From positions 14,055 through 78,054 of the forward strand of contig CAZXSM010000001.1 in the NCBI GenBank assembly GCA_964643255.1: a stretch of 64,000 bases of DNA, given 5' to 3'. Positions 18,145 to 26,288 of the stretch are shown here, piece after piece. This DNA is from JAAYRG01 sp964643255 (lineage in GTDB: Bacteria; Bacillota; Clostridia; Lachnospirales; Lachnospiraceae). Below the pieces are notes generated by a model that ran no database searches, had not been told where the DNA came from, and saw only the letters and a program-made list of their open reading frames with translations. Position numbers and translations under genes: made by a program. How positions within the stretch are numbered: position 1 is the stretch's first letter; every line of letters begins with the position of its first letter.

Positions 18145-19434
18145 ATGACCAAACATAGACCTCTTAAAGGACAAGTATTTATTCCTGGAGATAAGTCCAT
18201 ATCCCACAGAGCTATAATGCTAGGCGCTCTTGCATCAGGAACTACTACTGTTCATAACTTTCTCCATAGCCTTGATTGCATTTCTACTATTAAGGCATTT
18301 CAGCAGATGGGTGTTAATATAGAATTTGATACAAAAGAAAGTATATTTATTATAGAAGGAAAAGGATTACACGGATTAGAAAAACCCTCTGATGTTATTG
18401 ATGTTGGAAATAGTGGTACTACAATGAGATTACTTTCTGGTATTTTAAGTGGTCAAACTTTTGATAGTATTATCACTGGGGATGACTCCCTTAGAAAACG
18501 ACCTATGGATAGAATTATAAGTCCCCTTAGTAAAATGGGTGCTAACATAGAAAGCCAATCTAATAATGGACTTCCACCACTAGTAATTACAGGTCGTGAT
18601 AATACTTTACTAAGTGGTATAAGCTACAAGTCTCCAGTCTCTTCTGCACAAGTGAAATCTTCTATATTGTTAGCAGGACTATATGCCGATAGCAATACAT
18701 CAGTAATAGAGCCACATCTTTCTAGAAATCATACAGAATTAATGTTAGCTTACTTTGGAGCAAGTATTAGTCAAGAGGAAAATATAACAACTATAGAAGC
18801 AAAAGCAAACTTAGTTGGTAAAGATATACAGGTTCCAGGTGATATATCATCAGCAGCCTACTTTATAGTTGCAGGCTTAATTGTCCCTGGTTCAAAATTG
18901 CTACTAAAAAATGTTGGGATTAATCCAACAAGAGATGGCATTATAGATGTTTGCCTACAAATGGGTGGTAAATTACAATTAGATAATGTCAGGGTATTAA
19001 ATGGTGAAAAAGTTGCTGATATTTATGTAGAGTATAGTGATTTAAAAGGAATAAATATAGGTGGTCCTATTATCCCAAGACTAATAGATGAATTGCCAAT
19101 AATAGCTGTTATGGCCTGTTTTGCAAGTGGTCAAACCTTGATTACAGATGCTGAGGAATTAATGGTCAAAGAAACCAACCGCATTGATGCAATGGTTAAA
19201 AGTCTTAAAACTTTAGGTGGGGATATTACTGCAACCCATGATGGAATGATAATTAATGGGGGTAAAACTCTTTATGGTGGTAGAGTAGACAGTAAAAATG
19301 ACCACAGAATCGCCATGTCCTTAGCCATTGCAGATCTAATGACTAGAGGACATGTTGATATAGTGGGCAAAGAATGTGTAAATATTTCATATCCAAACTT
19401 CTTTAAAGACCTTGCTAGTTTATCAGACAAATAA
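18145..19434 (+). CDS. aroA: 5-enolpyruvylshikimate-3-phosphate synthase
   Basis: It transfers the enolpyruvyl group of PEP to shikimate-3-phosphate, the sixth shikimate step. The 429 residues contain GDKSISHRAIMLGALASGTT near 13-32, DVGNSGTTMRLLSGIL near 86-101, PGDISSAAYF near 232-241 and the C-terminal NDHRIAMSLAI. The PEP-site loop reads GNSGTTMR where many bacterial enzymes have GNAGTAMR, so it resembles the glyphosate-tolerant class II enzymes in this loop; that reading is by eye. It is the second gene of tyrA-aroA. It ends 32 bp from the convergent feoB stop without an obvious terminator. Confidence 0.95.
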   Translation: MTKHRPLKGQVFIPGDKSISHRAIMLGALASGTTTVHNFLHSLDCISTIKAFQQMGVNIEFDTKESIFIIEGKGLHGLEKPSDVIDVGNSGTTMRLLSGILSGQTFDSIITGDDSLRKRPMDRIISPLSKMGANIESQSNNGLPPLVITGRDNTLLSGISYKSPVSSAQVKSSILLAGLYADSNTSVIEPHLSRNHTELMLAYFGASISQEENITTIEAKANLVGKDIQVPGDISSAAYFIVAGLIVPGSKLLLKNVGINPTRDGIIDVCLQMGGKLQLDNVRVLNGEKVADIYVEYSDLKGINIGGPIIPRLIDELPIIAVMACFASGQTLITDAEELMVKETNRIDAMVKSLKTLGGDITATHDGMIINGGKTLYGGRVDSKNDHRIAMSLAIADLMTRGHVDIVGKECVNISYPNFFKDLASLSDK

Positions 19435-19466
19435 TACAGTAAGACCTAACAAGTTAAACTAATGTA

Positions 19467-21677
19467 TCAAGGTATATTAAATATCCTAAATACTGTAGCA
19501 GTAACAAAACACAAGGCAATACCTATCACAGTTGGTATTACTGCAGACAGTAGGGTCCATTTTACACTCCCAGTCTCCTTTTTAATAGTTATTAGGGTTG
19601 TTGCGCATGGCCAGTGCAATAAGGTGAACAACATAGTGTTTAGAGCTGTTAACCAAGTCCAACCATTATCAATTAGTATTGTAGAAAGAGATGCCAAACT
19701 ATCATAATCAACCATTGTTCCAGTTTCAAGATAAGCCATTAAAAGAACTGGAAGCACAATTTCATTTGCTGGAAGTCCTAATATAAATGCCATTAATATA
19801 AAACCGTCTAACCCAATAACTTTTGCAAAAGGGTCCAGAAAACCTGCAACATGACTAATTATACTTTGATCACCAAGGTAGACATTTGCAAAAACCCAGG
19901 TTAAAGCACCAACCGGTGCAGCAACTTTGATTGCTCTTCCTAATACGAATATAGTTCTATCAATTAAGGAAGTATAAAGCACTCTACCTACCTGAGGCTT
20001 CCTATAGGGTGGAAGTTCTAAAGTAAAGGTTGATGGTATGCCCTTTAGGATTGTCTTTGATAGCAAATAAGATACAAGTAAGGTTATTACTATTCCAAGT
20101 ATAATAATTCCTGAAACAGATAAAACTGGTAATATACCAGATGCAACTCCACCAAATGTAGCAAATATTATAGTAGACAGTGCAATAAAAATAGGAAACC
20201 TTCCATTACATGGCACAAAGTTATTAGTTATTATAGCAATGAGCCTTTCTCTAGGAGAATCAATAATTCTACAAGATATTATACCTGCTGCATTACAGCC
20301 AAATCCCATACACATAGTTAAGCATTGTTTTCCATGAGCACATGCTTTCTTAAAATAATGATCCATATTAAAGGCAATTCTAGGCAAATAACCTAAATCT
20401 TCTAACAAGGTAAATAAGGGAAAGAATATAGCCATTGGAGGTAGCATAACTGCTACAACCCAAGCTAAGGTTTTATATAAGCCTTGAACAAGAATTCCAT
20501 AAAGCCAGTCTGGTGCATTTAGCCTTATAAATATATCTCCTATTTTATCTCCTAATCCGAACATAAAGTTTGCAAGCAATTGAGAAGGATAATTTGCACC
20601 TATAATTGTAATCCAGAGAATAACTATCAATGTTAGAATCATCAAGGGTATACCATATCTTTTAGATGTTACAATATTATCAATTTTTCTATCTCTATCT
20701 AACTTAGCCTTATCTACTTTTACATATTTATCACAAACTTCTTCAGCCTTACTATATATTTGTGATGTTATATCGTCTCGTATTTCGATAAGCTTTTCGT
20801 CTTTTCCTTCTTCTCCTATAAATTCATCTATAGTAGTTTCTTCAGATATACCCTCTTCTATTTCTTCTTCTATTTCTTCTGATTTTTCATAAAATCCACT
20901 TTTTTCTTTAATATCAAGTAGGTTATCTACAATCTCATCAGATGATTTGTCGATTATACTCTTTATGAAATTATCATCACCATCGACCATCCTAAGTGCA
21001 AACCATCTTGACTTAACATTTTCATTACTATTGCTATCTATAAGAGGCTGAATTGCTTCAACTTTTTCTTCTATATAGTCTTGATATTTTACTGTGTTAG
21101 GTTTTGGTATAATCTTCTCTTTAGATACCTTATATACTGTTTCTTTTAATTTATTCATTCCTATGTTACTTCTAGCAGCACACATTACAACAGGAATACC
21201 TAGTTCTTTTTCAATTCCTTCTCTGTCTATTACAATATTTTTCTTTTTTGCTTCATCTATTAAGTTAATACATAAAATTACATTATCTGTTACTTCCATA
21301 ACTTGATATAGTAAATTTAAGTTTCTCTCTAGACAGGTTGCGTCAACCACAACAATTACTGCGTCATGATTACCAAAACATATAAAATCTCTTGCTACTT
21401 CTTCCTCGGCAGATGAGGCAAACAAGGAATATGTTCCTGGCAAATCAACCAATATAAACTCTTCTCCCCCATACTCATATTGACCTCTTGCATTAACTAC
21501 AGTCTTGCCTGGCCAATTTCCCGTATGTTGTTGTAATCCTGTCAAAGAATTAAATACAGTACTTTTTCCGGTGTTTGGATTTCCTGCCAGGGCTATTACA
21601 TATTGATCTTCTTTTTTGTCTATTTTATAAATATCTTCCATAGATTCAATTTGTGATGATTTGAATGTTAAACCCAT
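19467..21677 (-). CDS. feoB: Ferrous iron transporter FeoB
   Basis: An inner-membrane Fe(II) permease with an N-terminal G domain. P-loop GNPNTGKS is at 32-39, G3 DLPG at 78-81 and G4 NLID at 138-141. A helical spacer domain leads into gate and core membrane segments from about residue 342, including MCMGFGCNAAGI and VPCNGRFPIFIAL with the conserved Cys residues. Residues 264-300 form a strongly acidic, low-complexity insert between spacer and membrane part, which is unusual. feoA ends 42 bp upstream, giving a feoA-feoB operon. The ATG is preceded by TAGGAGGAAAGA. Total length is 736 residues, slightly above the common 650-720. Confidence 0.95.
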   Translation of the reverse strand: MGLTFKSSQIESMEDIYKIDKKEDQYVIALAGNPNTGKSTVFNSLTGLQQHTGNWPGKTVVNARGQYEYGGEEFILVDLPGTYSLFASSAEEEVARDFICFGNHDAVIVVVDATCLERNLNLLYQVMEVTDNVILCINLIDEAKKKNIVIDREGIEKELGIPVVMCAARSNIGMNKLKETVYKVSKEKIIPKPNTVKYQDYIEEKVEAIQPLIDSNSNENVKSRWFALRMVDGDDNFIKSIIDKSSDEIVDNLLDIKEKSGFYEKSEEIEEEIEEGISEETTIDEFIGEEGKDEKLIEIRDDITSQIYSKAEEVCDKYVKVDKAKLDRDRKIDNIVTSKRYGIPLMILTLIVILWITIIGANYPSQLLANFMFGLGDKIGDIFIRLNAPDWLYGILVQGLYKTLAWVVAVMLPPMAIFFPLFTLLEDLGYLPRIAFNMDHYFKKACAHGKQCLTMCMGFGCNAAGIISCRIIDSPRERLIAIITNNFVPCNGRFPIFIALSTIIFATFGGVASGILPVLSVSGIIILGIVITLLVSYLLSKTILKGIPSTFTLELPPYRKPQVGRVLYTSLIDRTIFVLGRAIKVAAPVGALTWVFANVYLGDQSIISHVAGFLDPFAKVIGLDGFILMAFILGLPANEIVLPVLLMAYLETGTMVDYDSLASLSTILIDNGWTWLTALNTMLFTLLHWPCATTLITIKKETGSVKWTLLSAVIPTVIGIALCFVTATVFRIFNIP

Positions 21678-21719
21678 TCTTTCCTCCTAATACACGTTTT
21701 AAAACAATTGACTATTTAT

Positions 21720-21938
21720 TTAAATAGCTATTAAAGAAGCCTCTTCTTCTCTTAAGGCAATCATTGCTCCACGAATGTTATAAACAGTTGGGTCCCCTGA
21801 AGGACCTTTTCTTATCACTTCTACCTTGGCACCCTTTGTAAGGCCCAGGGCTAGCATTCTTTCTCTTAACATTCCCGTTGAAGATAAATCCTTCACTGTA
21901 ACAACGCTACCTAGTTTGACATCACTAAGATTATTCAC
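21720..21938 (-). CDS. feoA: FeoA domain protein, ferrous iron transport accessory
   Basis: A 72-residue SH3-fold FeoA protein that assists FeoB. The family pattern is clear: a start similar to DVKLGSVVTVKDL, RMLALGLTKGAKVEVIRKGP and the end IALREEEASLIAI. It is the first gene of the feoA-feoB operon. TTGGAGGTAAATA precedes the GTG start at 21938. A DtxR/IdeR-like sequence lies about 70 bp upstream (22009-22028), which would fit iron repression. Confidence 0.92.
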   Translation of the reverse strand: MNNLSDVKLGSVVTVKDLSSTGMLRERMLALGLTKGAKVEVIRKGPSGDPTVYNIRGAMIALREEEASLIAI

Positions 21939-22008
21939 TATTTACCTCCAATATATATTTAAACTATTTAGATATGATAGGGTGTAAAATTACCATCTCC
22001 TAAAATAG

Positions 22009-22028
22009 TTATTTCAGGCTAACTTTAA
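22009..22028. promoter_or_regulatory. DtxR/IdeR-like operator candidate upstream of feoAB
   Basis: On the minus strand TTAAAGTTAGCCTGAAATAA contains GTTAGCCTGAA, 9 of 11 bases of the DtxR/IdeR core GTTAGCCTAAC. A possible -10 TATATT sits just upstream. The outer arms match poorly, so this is a candidate only. No regulator gene is in the window. Confidence 0.35.
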
Positions 22029-22099
22029 TATAATTTATGCCAAATGAACTAAAAGGTTACTAATTATTTATGGAATTTATAATATGCGAATTTGCCCAC

Positions 22100-22136
22100 A
22101 AAAAAAGGAAGGTATTAGATTCTAATATCCTTCCTT
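22100..22136 (-). terminator. Intrinsic terminator of the CarD-like gene
   Basis: The stem AAGGAAGGTATTAGA / TCTAATATCCTTCCTT (one bulged base) is followed on the minus strand by TTTTTTTG. It lies 130 bp past the CarD-like stop and closes that transcript before feoA. Confidence 0.8.
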
Positions 22137-22267
22137 ACTCCTATAAATTTAGGTTTTACCGATCGTTCTTGTGTATGAACTATAAAATTATGACTTTTAA
22201 TATATTACAATAGTCATTTTATCATTAGTATATAAAATATATAATATTATCTATTAGATATAATGCC

Positions 22268-22789
22268 TTAAGCAATATTAGCCTCTTTTATACGATTCAA
22301 TACTAAATCTTCAACTTCTTCTCTGCTTTTATCCAAAGATATTGCTATCTCACCAAATAAGAATTCTTCTGCTTCATTTAAAAACTTTTCATCGGTGCTG
22401 GTCATTTTTTTGCCATCCAACTTACGCTCTTCTTTTCTATAATATAATGCTTTAACTACTTTTATCCATTCTTCAGGATCTATAGATTTAATTAATGCAT
22501 CTTTTATCTTTGCTTCTCTTTCCTTATCTGTTAAGTCCGGGTCAAATCCAATGTCAGGAATATTTTCTATAAGTTCTAATGCTTCTTCTTTGGACATGGC
22601 CTTTCTCATTAATACTTTTTCATTTCCAACTGGGGTATAAAACTTACTACCCATTTCATATACTGGCTCTAATGTATAGTATAGTTTTTCATCTTTATTC
22701 ATAGGGCCACCAAGATTAATAGGACCAATCTCAACTACTGAACAAATTCCATTATTGCCGTAGATAATATAGTCTCCTATTTCAAACAT
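22268..22789 (-). CDS. CarD family transcriptional regulator
   Basis: A 173-residue protein with an N-terminal RNA-polymerase-interacting Tudor-like domain (FEIGDYIIYGNNGICSV, residues 2-18) and a C-terminal helical DNA-binding domain (about 70-173), the CarD/CdnL layout. Such proteins bind the polymerase beta subunit and stabilise open promoter complexes. I start it at the ATG at 22789, which follows GGAGGTAACA; the in-frame ATG at 22801 forms part of that ribosome site. It lies 13 bp after an AbrB/MraZ-like gene on the same strand, so the two are one operon. Its targets are not visible here. Confidence 0.88.
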   Translation of the reverse strand: MFEIGDYIIYGNNGICSVVEIGPINLGGPMNKDEKLYYTLEPVYEMGSKFYTPVGNEKVLMRKAMSKEEALELIENIPDIGFDPDLTDKEREAKIKDALIKSIDPEEWIKVVKALYYRKEERKLDGKKMTSTDEKFLNEAEEFLFGEIAISLDKSREEVEDLVLNRIKEANIA

Positions 22790-22802
22790 TGTTACCTCCA
22801 TT

Positions 22803-23093
22803 TTAATTGTTTATAAATGTCAATTGCACGGTTGTTATACAACCTAATATTTTAACTTTAAAGTTCTCATATTCTTTTGGTACTACTATTCTGTTCTCTG
22901 AGTCTATTTTAACTGAATAACTTAAAGTATACCTACCTGCAGCAAAGTTTAAAGACTTTTCAGAGTCAGATAAATATAGTGTATTCTTTCCCTTCCACTT
23001 TCCTAAAATTGTGTGTCTTTTTAAATTCCATTGTCTTGGCAATGATACTTTCCCATTTTTAACTGTTTCTTCCGTTTCGCCAATTAAAAACAT
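22803..23093 (-). CDS. Small tandem AbrB/MraZ-like swapped-hairpin protein
   Basis: A 96-residue protein, taken from the ATG at 23093 that follows AGGAGGAAGAC; an earlier in-frame start at 23144 lacks such a site. Two short segments resemble AbrB/MraZ hairpins: ETVKNGKVSLPRQW near residues 9-22 and VKIDSENRIVVPKEY near 60-74. Tandem copies are a MraZ feature, but it is shorter than MraZ (about 140) and not in a division cluster. The likely role is DNA binding. It leads an operon with the CarD-like gene 13 bp downstream. The family call is by eye and moderate. Confidence 0.6.
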   Translation of the reverse strand: MFLIGETEETVKNGKVSLPRQWNLKRHTILGKWKGKNTLYLSDSEKSLNFAAGRYTLSYSVKIDSENRIVVPKEYENFKVKILGCITTVQLTFINN

Positions 23094-23229
23094 GTCTTCC
23101 TCCTGTCCATACACATATTCATAAAAATAACCTATTATATACATTTTAGCAGATATTTGCCCTTTTTGTAAGTACCAATATTAAAGGCAGTAATAAAACA
23201 TGAGTTTCGATTTCATTTTAGTTTTTTAT

Positions 23230-23703
23230 TTAATACAAGTTTTTTATCTTGAAATCTCTCTCCGTTGCACGCCTTTGATCTTTCTTGGCTATATCTTGTC
23301 GTTTATCGTATAGTTTTTTACCTTTAGCTAAGGCAATCTCTACTTTAACCAAACTACCTTTAAAATATATAGACAAGGGTACTATTGTAAAACCTTGTTG
23401 ATTTGATTTACCTACTAGTTTGTTTATTTCACTTCTATGCAATAATAGCTTTCTTACACGAACAGGATCGGAATTAAATACATTCCCTTTTTCATAAGGG
23501 CTTATATGCATATTCATTATAAATACTTCTCCATTAATAACACGAACAAATGCTTCTTTTATACTACATTTCCCCATTCGAAGAGACTTTACCTCCGTGC
23601 CTCTAAGTTCTATGCCTGCTTCAAATGTTTCCTCTATAAAATAATCATGCCTTGCTTTTTTGTTTCTGGCAATTATTTTAATATTATTTTTGTCTTTAGA
23701 CAT
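23230..23703 (-). CDS. smpB: SsrA-binding protein SmpB
   Basis: It binds tmRNA and delivers it to stalled ribosomes for trans-translation. The 157 residues include the start IARNKKARHDYFIEETFEAG, the SmpB mark GIELRGTEVKSLRMGKCSIKEA (described across residues 32-53), and the basic tail KLYDKRQDIAKKDQRRATERDF. The start is the ATG at 23703, 6 bases after GGAGG; the TTG just before it is not needed. rnr ends 29 bp upstream, so rnr-smpB are one operon, as is common. The tmRNA gene that often follows smpB is not here; only 136 bp separate it from the next gene. Confidence 0.96.
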   Translation of the reverse strand: MSKDKNNIKIIARNKKARHDYFIEETFEAGIELRGTEVKSLRMGKCSIKEAFVRVINGEVFIMNMHISPYEKGNVFNSDPVRVRKLLLHRSEINKLVGKSNQQGFTIVPLSIYFKGSLVKVEIALAKGKKLYDKRQDIAKKDQRRATERDFKIKNLY

Positions 23704-23732
23704 CAAATTCCTCCACTAATATATGTCTTATA

Positions 23733-25865
23733 TTAATCTAATTCTTCTACAATATGAAAATCAATAGTTCTTTGTAACTTATCAGTTGCAACTAATAAGA
23801 CTTTTAGTTTTTGACCTAATCCAAAGGTTTTACCGGTACGTTCACCAATAAGCAAAAATCTTTCTTCGTCAAAATAATAGTAATCATCTTCAATATCTTC
23901 TACCCTAACCATACCTTCTACAGTATTAGGTAGTTCAACATATATCCCCCAGTTAGTAACTCCTGAAACTATACCTTCAAATTCTTCTCCAATAAACTGA
24001 GTCATATATTCAGTTTTCTTCATTTTATCAACTTCACGTTCCACACTTTCTGCACGTCGTTCATTAAAGCTTACATGTTTAGCTATTTCATCTAAAATCT
24101 TGCCATAATGTTTTATTCTTTTCCCATTTAATTTACCATGTAAATTTTCTTTGATTATTCTATGAATTTGTAGGTCTGAGTATCTTCTAATTGGAGCTGT
24201 AAAATGAGTATAATATTTTGCAGCCAGGCCAAAATGTCCATTAGAAAAACTTGTATACCTAGCTCTTTTTAAAGAACGAAGAGTCAGTCTATTAATTACT
24301 GCTTCTTCTGGCTTGCCTTTTACACTATTTAGAAGCTTTTGAATCTCTTTGGGATGAATATCTTCTTGGCTTCCTCTAAAGGAATAACCGAAATTATTAA
24401 TAAAGATTCCTAACTCATCAATCTTTTCTTTCTCAGGATTTTCATGGGTACGATAAAGAAAAGGTAGGTCTTGCCAATAATAGTCTTCTGCTACAGTTTC
24501 ATTGGCTGCTAGCATAAATTCCTCTATAATTTTATTAGCAACACTACGTTCTTCAATTATAACATCAATAGGAAATCCTTCTTCATCTACTATGATCTTA
24601 CTTTCTGGGAAGTCAAAGTCTAAAGAACCTCGCTTATTTCTCTTTTTGCGAAGAATTCCCCCAAGCTCTTCCATTAGTTTAAACATTGGTACAAGATCTT
24701 TATATTTGCTTATCTCTTCTTGATCTTCATCTACTAATATCTTTTTTACACTTGTGTATGACATTCTATGGTCAACTCGTATTACTGTCTCTTCTACTTT
24801 GTGTTTTATAATATTACCCTTAGTATCTATCTCCATTAAACAACTAAGGCAAAGTCTATCAAGGCCTTCATTTAATGAACATATTCCGTTAGAAAGTTGA
24901 TGGGGAATCATTGGGATTACTCTATCAACCAAATAAACACTATTAGCTCTTTCATATGCTTCTTTATCTAAAGCCGAGTTCTCCGGAATATAATGACTAA
25001 CATCAGCAATGTGAACACCTAAGCGATATATATTGTTTTCTTTAGATATTGTTATAGCATCATCAAGATCTTTTGCATCTTCACCGTCTATAGTTACTGT
25101 TATCAAATCACGCAAGTCACGACGGCCTTCTTTTTCGCTTTCTGCTACTTTACTGGGAATATACTCTAATTGTCTTTTAACATCATCAGAAAACTCTGTT
25201 GGAAGCTTGTTATCAATTACAATAGACATAATATCTACTCCAGGGTCATTCGCGTGACCTAGAATTTCAATTATCTTACCTTCTGGCTTATGGTCTTTAT
25301 CTCCATAATTTATTATTTCAACTACTACTTTATGGCCTGTTACAGCAGATTTATCGTCACTTCCTGCAATATATATATCTTTATTAAACTTTTTATTATC
25401 TGTAACTACAAAACCAAAATTATTAGATTTTTCAAAAGTTCCAACAACAATTTTATTGGCTCTTTCAATAATTTTAATAATTTCTCCTTCTTTTCTTTTT
25501 CCTGTACTTTCTTCACTTATACTAACTAAAACTCTGTCTTCATGAAGGGCACTAGCAGTTTTTTCTTCAGGAACAAAAATATCATCTTCTTCATCCTCAA
25601 TTATTACAAATCCATAACCTTTCATTGTGCCAGAAAAGATACCTTCTTTAATATTCTCATTAGATATGCTATATCTGCCTCTATTATCTATACTAATTTT
25701 CCCTTCATCACAAAGCTCTTCTAAGGCCTGCCTTACTAGTGCATTGTCACTTCTTGGAATTTGAAGTAGGCTTCTTATTTCCTTAAGCTTCATTGGGACG
25801 TATTCTTCATCTCCCATTAGGTTAAGTAACATCTTTTTTCTTTCTTCTAATAACATTTTATCCAT
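23733..25865 (-). CDS. rnr: Ribonuclease R
   Basis: A 3'-5' exoribonuclease that degrades structured RNA and works with SmpB-tmRNA on non-stop messages. The 710 residues show an N-terminal winged-helix segment (1-65), cold-shock domains (about 75-220), the RNB catalytic domain with DGEDAKDLDDAI and LGVHIADVSHYI (near 255-290), and a C-terminal S1 domain (about 625-705). The catalytic aspartates are all in the DGEDAKDLDD stretch. The ATG follows TTGGAGGTATT. It is the first gene of rnr-smpB. The barstar gene ends 139 bp upstream, with no clear terminator in between. Confidence 0.96.
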   Translation of the reverse strand: MDKMLLEERKKMLLNLMGDEEYVPMKLKEIRSLLQIPRSDNALVRQALEELCDEGKISIDNRGRYSISNENIKEGIFSGTMKGYGFVIIEDEEDDIFVPEEKTASALHEDRVLVSISEESTGKRKEGEIIKIIERANKIVVGTFEKSNNFGFVVTDNKKFNKDIYIAGSDDKSAVTGHKVVVEIINYGDKDHKPEGKIIEILGHANDPGVDIMSIVIDNKLPTEFSDDVKRQLEYIPSKVAESEKEGRRDLRDLITVTIDGEDAKDLDDAITISKENNIYRLGVHIADVSHYIPENSALDKEAYERANSVYLVDRVIPMIPHQLSNGICSLNEGLDRLCLSCLMEIDTKGNIIKHKVEETVIRVDHRMSYTSVKKILVDEDQEEISKYKDLVPMFKLMEELGGILRKKRNKRGSLDFDFPESKIIVDEEGFPIDVIIEERSVANKIIEEFMLAANETVAEDYYWQDLPFLYRTHENPEKEKIDELGIFINNFGYSFRGSQEDIHPKEIQKLLNSVKGKPEEAVINRLTLRSLKRARYTSFSNGHFGLAAKYYTHFTAPIRRYSDLQIHRIIKENLHGKLNGKRIKHYGKILDEIAKHVSFNERRAESVEREVDKMKKTEYMTQFIGEEFEGIVSGVTNWGIYVELPNTVEGMVRVEDIEDDYYYFDEERFLLIGERTGKTFGLGQKLKVLLVATDKLQRTIDFHIVEELD

Positions 25866-26004
25866 AATACCTCCAATTTGGTATATTTATTACGTTTATT
25901 AATACTTCTTAAAATTATATTTATATAGATTATTATACCCTTAAATCCAATTTTTACTTGTTCTATCTATAATTATACCATATTTTTTCTTTCCTATCAT
26001 CTGT

Positions 26005-26286
26005 TTAGAATTCTTCTTTGATTGTTTCAAATTTTATATTAGGGTTTTCTTTTATAGAGTCATGGAATACCTGTAATAGTGAGTTACCATAATCACCTAA
26101 TTGTTTAATCAAATCTTCTTCATTTATCAAGATAATTTTTATTGGTTTATTATAAGTACTTAGAACATCAAAGAGGGCATCGAGATTGCTGCCATGGTAA
26201 TCGGGATGAGATAATTTTTGCTTAAGATAAGTATGAGTGACTTCTTTGCTTGTCATTTTCTTTCCATTTAATATTATTAATTCCAT
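26005..26286 (-). CDS. Barstar family RNase inhibitor
   Basis: A 93-residue cytoplasmic protein of the barstar fold, expected to bind and block the barnase-like enzyme encoded just upstream. The key segment YHGSNLDALFDVL (near residues 30-42) matches barstar YYGENLDALWDCL and keeps the counterparts of Tyr29, Asp35 and Asp39 that plug the barnase active site. The Glu76 counterpart appears as Asp in LLQVFHDS. The ATG lies 2 bp after the barnase stop, with its ribosome site GGAGGGAATTAGTA inside the barnase 3' end. Toxin and inhibitor are thus tightly co-expressed. Confidence 0.93.
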   Translation of the reverse strand: MELIILNGKKMTSKEVTHTYLKQKLSHPDYHGSNLDALFDVLSTYNKPIKIILINEEDLIKQLGDYGNSLLQVFHDSIKENPNIKFETIKEEF

Positions 26287-26288
26287 TA

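Larger units (their letters stand above)
21939..22267. other. Region between the CarD-like gene and feoA (329 bp)
   Basis: It holds the terminator of the CarD-like gene (22100-22136) and the feoAB control region with a DtxR-like site (22009-22028). I see no gene in it. Confidence 0.6.

Noticed and set aside
23094..23229. tmRNA (ssrA) gene after smpB
   Set aside because: The gap is only 136 bp, too short for a tmRNA of about 350 bases, and no tRNA-like ends are seen.
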